From the NCBI GenBank assembly GCA_964527565.1, contig CAZGOY010000022.1, positions 1 to 54,953 of the forward strand: DNA of 54,953 nt, given 5' to 3'. Positions 50,927 through 54,953 of the stretch are shown one piece after another. Each line of letters starts with the position of its first letter. Within the stretch, counting starts at the first letter, position 1. The DNA comes from JAGXQV01 sp964527565. Its GTDB lineage: Bacteria; Pseudomonadota; Gammaproteobacteria; Burkholderiales; Sulfuricellaceae. The notes beneath the pieces were generated by a model. That model worked only from the letters and a program-made list of their open reading frames with translations, was not told the origin of the DNA and did no database searches. A program made the position numbers and the translations under genes.

Positions 50927-52846
50927 ATGAAAATCTACTTGAGCAATGCCGCATTCTATAACCGAGCGCCTTTTGAGAAGCTCGAAATGTATTTTGATGA
51001 GAACGAAATTGCGGTTTTAACTGCGGTAAATGGCCGAGGGAAGACAACTATTCTCTCGCATATCGTTGACGCCTTTCATGAGATGGCAAGACCTAATTTT
51101 CAAGGCGAATACGAAGGCAAGGAGAACAAGTTCTATCGCATTTCGTCTCATGTTGAAAACCTTGACAGTGCAAGACCATCGCTTGCTTACCTAAGATTCA
51201 AAACGACGAGCGGAGAATTCTTTGATTACGTTAACGCAAGAGGCAAATTAACTGAGGCGGAGTACAACGATCTCGAATTGCCAAGCGGCAAAATACAATT
51301 CCATGAGCTGAAGGAGCAATTGGACAGTTCGGGCTTTGCGAAAAAAATTTCGTCGAATCTTGACAAAAAGAAAGCGAAAGAACTCTTCTCTTCTAACCTC
51401 CTGACATATTTTCCATCATACCGATATGAAGCTCCTGGCTACCTAAACGACCCTTATCAAATAGATCTGAATTTTTCTAAAAGGTCAGGTTTTGCTGAAC
51501 ACCTAACAAATCCGATTGAGGTTATATCTGGATTGCCACAACTGGCAAATTGGATCATGGATGTCGTGCTCGACATGAAGAACAATTCCAATGACGCTCA
51601 GAACGTAGCACTATTTCAGAACCTAAACACGATACTGACAAAAACAATTATCTCAAAGGCCTTGGGTTCATTGAGGTTTGGGATTGGCCCTCGTAGCTTT
51701 GGCGGCACCCGGATACAGGTAATGAAGAATCAGACGGCCAGCGAAAGCGTCTATCCTTCGATCTTCAATATTTCGTCCGGTGAGTCATCCATGTTGTGCA
51801 TGTTCGGTGAGTTAATTAGACAGGCCGACAACAATCTCAACAACATCCAACTTGACGCGATTTCTGGCATTGTTCTCATTGACGAAGTTGATAAGCACTT
51901 GCATATCAAACTTCAAAAAGAAATACTCCCAACGCTATTCACACTATTTCCGAACGTACAATTTATTGTAAGTTCCCATTCGCCATTCTTAAGCATGGGC
52001 TTAGCGGACGTTGCGCCAGACCGCTCAAAAATCATCGATCTGGAAACATTTGGAATATCTAAAGACCCGACCACGAACGAACTCTATGCCGAGGTCTATC
52101 GAATGATGATTGGCGAAAATGACAAGTTCAAAGAGTTGTATCGTTCTCTAGAGGACAAGGTCAAGATTGGGGGAGCGCCTCTTGTCATTACTGAAGGGAA
52201 GACAGACGTACAACATCTAAGGTGCGCAAAGAAACGACTGAATATTCAAGGCTGTGACGTTGAGTTTTTTGACATTATTGGAGATTGGGGCGATTCAAAG
52301 CTGGAGTTGCTGTTGGAGCAGCTATCAAAGATACCTCAGCCCAGAAAAATAATCGGCATCTTTGATCGAGATGTTGCAAGCATTGTTGCGAAGATAGAAA
52401 AGGATGGAGGGGCATATAAGTCCTACGGAAACAATGTTTTTGCATTTTGCCTACCTGTTCCCTCGGGACGTGAACACTACACAAATATTTCAATTGAGTT
52501 TTTTTACAACGATAATGACCTTCAGAAGGAGAAAGGCGGTCGGCGGTTATATTTTGACAATGAGGTCGAGTTTAGGCAGTCTGCTGCAAGAAAAAACGAG
52601 AGAACACTTATCCGACTGGACGTAGCGAAGTCGTGCGACGAAAACACAAAAAAAATCTTTGATGAAAACGTCGGCGCGCTTGATTGGATTCACTCTAAGG
52701 CTGTGTTCTCAGATTTGATTGAGAATGACCTGGATTTCGCCAAAGATTTCGACTTCTCAAAGTTTCATTCCGTTTTCACAAGGTTGGAAGAGATAGCAAC
52801 TTCAATAAATGCCACCTCACCAGTTAATGGAAACGCAGCGCAATAA
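50927..52846 (+). CDS. OLD-type AAA/ABC ATPase with TOPRIM-like nuclease domain
   Basis: The 639-residue protein has an ABC-type ATPase: Walker A variant AVNGRGKTTIL (near 33–43), signature-like NISSGESSMLCMFGEL (near 283), Walker B GIVLIDEVDKHLH and switch VSSHSPFLS. A TOPRIM-like domain follows (about 420–560; VITEGKTDVQHLRCA with its Glu, and IIGIFDRDVAS with DxD). This is the OLD/GajA-like layout of phage-defence nucleases, but no partner helicase is next to it. The gene is plainly AT-richer than the chromosome around it, a sign of recent transfer. The first glycine of Walker A is Ala. Confidence 0.88.
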   Translation: MKIYLSNAAFYNRAPFEKLEMYFDENEIAVLTAVNGRGKTTILSHIVDAFHEMARPNFQGEYEGKENKFYRISSHVENLDSARPSLAYLRFKTTSGEFFDYVNARGKLTEAEYNDLELPSGKIQFHELKEQLDSSGFAKKISSNLDKKKAKELFSSNLLTYFPSYRYEAPGYLNDPYQIDLNFSKRSGFAEHLTNPIEVISGLPQLANWIMDVVLDMKNNSNDAQNVALFQNLNTILTKTIISKALGSLRFGIGPRSFGGTRIQVMKNQTASESVYPSIFNISSGESSMLCMFGELIRQADNNLNNIQLDAISGIVLIDEVDKHLHIKLQKEILPTLFTLFPNVQFIVSSHSPFLSMGLADVAPDRSKIIDLETFGISKDPTTNELYAEVYRMMIGENDKFKELYRSLEDKVKIGGAPLVITEGKTDVQHLRCAKKRLNIQGCDVEFFDIIGDWGDSKLELLLEQLSKIPQPRKIIGIFDRDVASIVAKIEKDGGAYKSYGNNVFAFCLPVPSGREHYTNISIEFFYNDNDLQKEKGGRRLYFDNEVEFRQSAARKNERTLIRLDVAKSCDENTKKIFDENVGALDWIHSKAVFSDLIENDLDFAKDFDFSKFHSVFTRLEEIATSINATSPVNGNAAQ

Positions 52847-52983
52847 AGCCGCATATGCCTACATTGAGCGTCGGCAATGGGTCGAAAGCACGCAGTCGCG
52901 TAGCAGGAAAGCGGCCGTTGAGATGATTAACGCAACCCGTAAAGCGCACTAACCAACGGGCAGTGCGCCGGATGCGCGACTGC

Positions 52984-52998
52984 GGCTCATATTGAGCC
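52984..52998. terminator. Hairpin between convergent ATPase and fic genes
   Basis: GGCTCA and TGAGCC pair around TAT, between two convergent genes (stops at 52846 and 53022). There is no T run, so termination is only likely by position. Confidence 0.4.
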
Positions 52999-53021
52999 AC
53001 CAGGCGCCAAGCTCACTATTG

Positions 53022-54584
53022 TTAGTCGGCGTTTGCCGCCCGAACAATTTGCGCCGCAATAAAGCTGGCAAATACGGACAGATTGTCGTCCACACTTGCT
53101 GACTCGAGAGCGCGCATATACTCATCCCTGTCGTCGACACGGATGACTGTCCACGGATAGCCCCCCGCCGCCAACAGGACGTTCATGGTAAACCGGGCGG
53201 CACGCCCATTCCCATCCATATACGGGTGCACAAAGCCGAAGAGCCAGTGCCCGAGGACAGCACGCGCGAAAGCGTCCGTCTCGGCTGCCATGCATTCGCG
53301 CAGGCCATCCATGCCGTCGAGCACGTAGTCATAGTGCGGCGGTGAGTGCAGGGAGCCGCGCAGGAACACCATGTGACGACGGTAGCCTACGAGGTCGGCC
53401 ACATCGAGGATGCCGGCATCGACAGATGGCCCGAAAAGCTTCTGGAACCACGCCTGATGCTTCGTGGCGAATAGCCGAGCCGCGAGGCCAGGGTTGGCGG
53501 TGCGATGCTCATACACCTGTGCGGCGGCATCGCGCACCAACTCGAAGGCGTCCAGGTAGCCCTTGGCGGCCATCGCGGCCATTTGCTTTTGATCGGCCAC
53601 ATCGTTGATCGTATCCCACCCTTCCTCGGCCACTTTTCGAATGAGTTCGGGCGTAACCCGGTAGCGCTCGATGGACAGCGAGTGATAGGCGTCCTCCGTG
53701 CGGATTGCTTGCACCCTGGCCAGGTAATCGGCCGGACTCACGTCGACAACGCCACCGTCCGGTCGACAGGCTGCCACGGCCTCCCGGTGCTGTTCCCACA
53801 GGGCGCGGACGCGAGCGTAGAGCGGCGAGCGCCCCGGTTGCCCAAGCGCGTAGACCGGCGTTACGTCAAACGGGGTATCGTCGGTCTTGAGGTGGATGCC
53901 AAGCCCAGCAAGCTGCTGGAGTACCGCGTCCGCGAAATCGCCTCGGTTCGCTTGCCGATATGCCGACAAGATGCGGACGAGGCCGACCCGATTGATGTTC
54001 ACCAGCGCGGCCAGAGCACCCGGGTCCTGCAGCTGGGACATGACGATCTGCACTTCGCGGCCGTACGCAGTGAAATGCCGGGGCGGCAGATTAACGAGGC
54101 AGAGCGGGATGTTCATACAACGCAAGCCATGGATATCAACAGTTTGTGCAGCCGTCGGAAAAGTCGACTTGCCCGGGAACATGGCGACCGTATGTCCAAA
54201 GGCAAGCTCTTGCACGTGGCTCTGATTGGACTCCAGCACAACATTCACTGTTTTGGGAATCACGGTGTACTGAGCGTGCCGCAACAGCGAATGCTCCGCT
54301 GTCAGGCAATAGCCCGCGCCAAAGCGCTCGCCGAGATAGCGCGCAAGGTATTCCCAAAAATTTGCAAAAAATGGGGTGGTGTCGCCCTGTTCGACCGTCG
54401 GGTCGGATACGAAGTACCAGCCCTTGAGAATCTCACGCAGATACCCGGATTCCAGCAGCAGCACACGATTTGCGTTGGTCAGCTGCTGACCCCGCACAAC
54501 GCCTCGGTCCGATCCGAGTACGCGGTGCAACTCTTCTAATGCGCGTGCAAGTTTTTGCCGTGGAGTGAGTCGCGGTCGCGCCAT
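53022..54584 (-). CDS. Fic-family protein with probable AbiEi-like N-terminal DNA-binding domain
   Basis: The 520-residue protein has the Fic active-site loop FVHPYMDGNGRAARF (near 440–455), used to transfer AMP or other nucleotides to target hydroxyls. An inhibitory-helix-like motif lies before it (SLSIERYRVT near 305; class II position), keeping the key Glu but with Arg-Tyr in place of Gly-Asn. The first 200 residues (RGQQLTNANRVLLLESGYLR, then ILKGWYFVSDP) look like a winged-helix AbiEi-type antitoxin/regulator, which is inference. Promoter repeats start at its ATG. GC content is like the chromosome, unlike the ATPase gene next door. Confidence 0.88.
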   Translation of the reverse strand: MARPRLTPRQKLARALEELHRVLGSDRGVVRGQQLTNANRVLLLESGYLREILKGWYFVSDPTVEQGDTTPFFANFWEYLARYLGERFGAGYCLTAEHSLLRHAQYTVIPKTVNVVLESNQSHVQELAFGHTVAMFPGKSTFPTAAQTVDIHGLRCMNIPLCLVNLPPRHFTAYGREVQIVMSQLQDPGALAALVNINRVGLVRILSAYRQANRGDFADAVLQQLAGLGIHLKTDDTPFDVTPVYALGQPGRSPLYARVRALWEQHREAVAACRPDGGVVDVSPADYLARVQAIRTEDAYHSLSIERYRVTPELIRKVAEEGWDTINDVADQKQMAAMAAKGYLDAFELVRDAAAQVYEHRTANPGLAARLFATKHQAWFQKLFGPSVDAGILDVADLVGYRRHMVFLRGSLHSPPHYDYVLDGMDGLRECMAAETDAFARAVLGHWLFGFVHPYMDGNGRAARFTMNVLLAAGGYPWTVIRVDDRDEYMRALESASVDDNLSVFASFIAAQIVRAANAD

Positions 54585-54676
54585 AAATCACCATGTTTAA
54601 TTGAAATCAATCGCTATGTTTTGCTGTAAATAATCTACATGGTTAACTGCAATTAATCAACATGCTTAGGGATATG
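54584..54676. repeat. Four imperfect 23–24-base direct repeats upstream of fic
   Basis: Units begin at about 54584, 54607, 54631 and 54654, with the shared plus-strand pattern TAAT-C—ATG-TTA—TG-AA (the last unit is partial). The period is close to two and a quarter helical turns, so bound proteins would line one face. The array touches the fic ATG, and it is AT-rich, so it probably covers the fic promoter and serves as an operator. Confidence 0.65.
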
Positions 54677-54953
54677 ACAAATCTGAGCGGTTTCCTGACC
54701 AAAACGGGTTTGAGACAGCGCGGCCGTTTTGGCCGAACAAAAAACGGTCGCGCCAGCCGAACCCCATCAAACCCACTTGTTCCGCCACCGTAGAATTGCC
54801 GCAGGCGTTGATGGGTTTTGTTCTGCGCCATGCCGGCACACTGACGAAAATGTAGACTGGCAAGGGGCGGCAAGTGTCGCGTTTTCTGGTATAACCCGCG
54901 TTGAACTAAACCGCTATCGCGGTGGCCCCCATACCCACCGCCCTCTCTTCATC
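54677..54953. other. Non-coding end region with a probable promoter leaving the window
   Basis: I see no convincing gene here. An 8-base inverted repeat (CCCATCAA 54763–54770, TTGATGGG 54808–54815) lies in the middle. TGGTATAAC (54887–54895) is an extended -10 box reading rightward, followed by a hairpin GCGGTGG/CCACCGC (54919–54925, 54935–54941). These look like the promoter and leader of a gene just beyond the edge. Confidence 0.4.

Noticed and set aside
52827..52952. 41-residue basic frame (ends AAVEMINATRKAH) overlapping the ATPase 3' end
   Set aside because: Protein-like wording but no ribosome-binding site; possibly a C-terminal scrap of another gene.
54643..54873. Minus-strand open frames of 65 and 76 residues in the last non-coding stretch
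   Set aside because: Arg-rich, no start signal, no family, and they cross the promoter repeats of fic.

Overview
The window looks like chromosomal DNA of a GC-rich betaproteobacterium, probably of the Nitrosomonadales/Gallionellaceae type. This is judged from gene order and protein style (ruvCA/ruvB–ybgC–tolQRAB–pal–cpoB–queE, bamE–dapB, carAB–greA, ilvE–CHCC zinc finger–waaF), a soluble class I cytochrome c, and many c-di-GMP, CHASE and hemerythrin sensors. No rRNA, tRNA or CRISPR array was seen.

Layout. (1) 1–2070 is an accessory strip: a beheaded GGDEF remnant, a MazEF/ChpB-type toxin–antitoxin pair, a ribbon-helix-helix/VapC pair with palindromic operators, and a 49-codon phage terminase small-subunit remnant. 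All coding junctions from mazE/mazF and vapB/vapC/terminase are ATGA overlaps. (2) 2065–7114: a sigma-70 promoter and hairpin leader, then carA, carB and greA. (3) 7146–13848 is a signalling block: EAL-HDOD protein, bacteriohemerythrin, NIT-PAS-GGDEF-EAL protein and a CHASE-PAS histidine kinase. (4) 29901 down to 13986 (minus strand) is a tightly packed run of 17 genes: ruvC, ruvA, then a type III-like restriction–modification operon (mod, GHKL ATPase, STAS-like, PIN, res), then ruvB, a DUF1016 nuclease, ybgC, tolQRAB, pal, cpoB and queE. The restriction genes sit between ruvA and ruvB with gaps of only 14 and 9 bases. (5) 29963–36648: an unknown protein, cytochrome c, bamE–dapB, an FHA protein, waaF, a small YgiT zinc-finger antitoxin with a toxin remnant, a CHCC zinc finger, ilvE, a glutamine amidotransferase and a periplasmic retropepsin-like protease. 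(6) 36814–46382 is a six-gene plus-strand signalling operon: CHASE2-Ser/Thr kinase, PP2C phosphatase, FHA protein, CHASE2-class III nucleotide cyclase, metallo-beta-lactamase-fold cyclic-nucleotide phosphodiesterase, and a GAF-fused PilB/GspE-type assembly ATPase. (7) 46390–50691: a Usp-like protein, a histidine kinase/NtrC-type regulator pair with a sigma-54 promoter candidate, and a DUF2058 protein. (8) 50700–54953: an AT-rich OLD-type ATPase/TOPRIM gene, a Fic protein with a possible AbiEi-like N-terminus, and an upstream array of about four 23-base repeats.

The two most interesting loci are the mod–GHKL–STAS–PIN–res operon wedged inside ruvAB, which looks like a restriction system carrying a partner-switch and ribonuclease module, and the CHASE2 kinase/cyclase–phosphodiesterase–PilB operon, which encodes writers, an eraser, a reader and a probable motor output in one transcription unit. 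Conserved housekeeping neighbours appear split: dapB (31.6 kb) is usually next to carA (2.2 kb), and ruvA next to ruvB.
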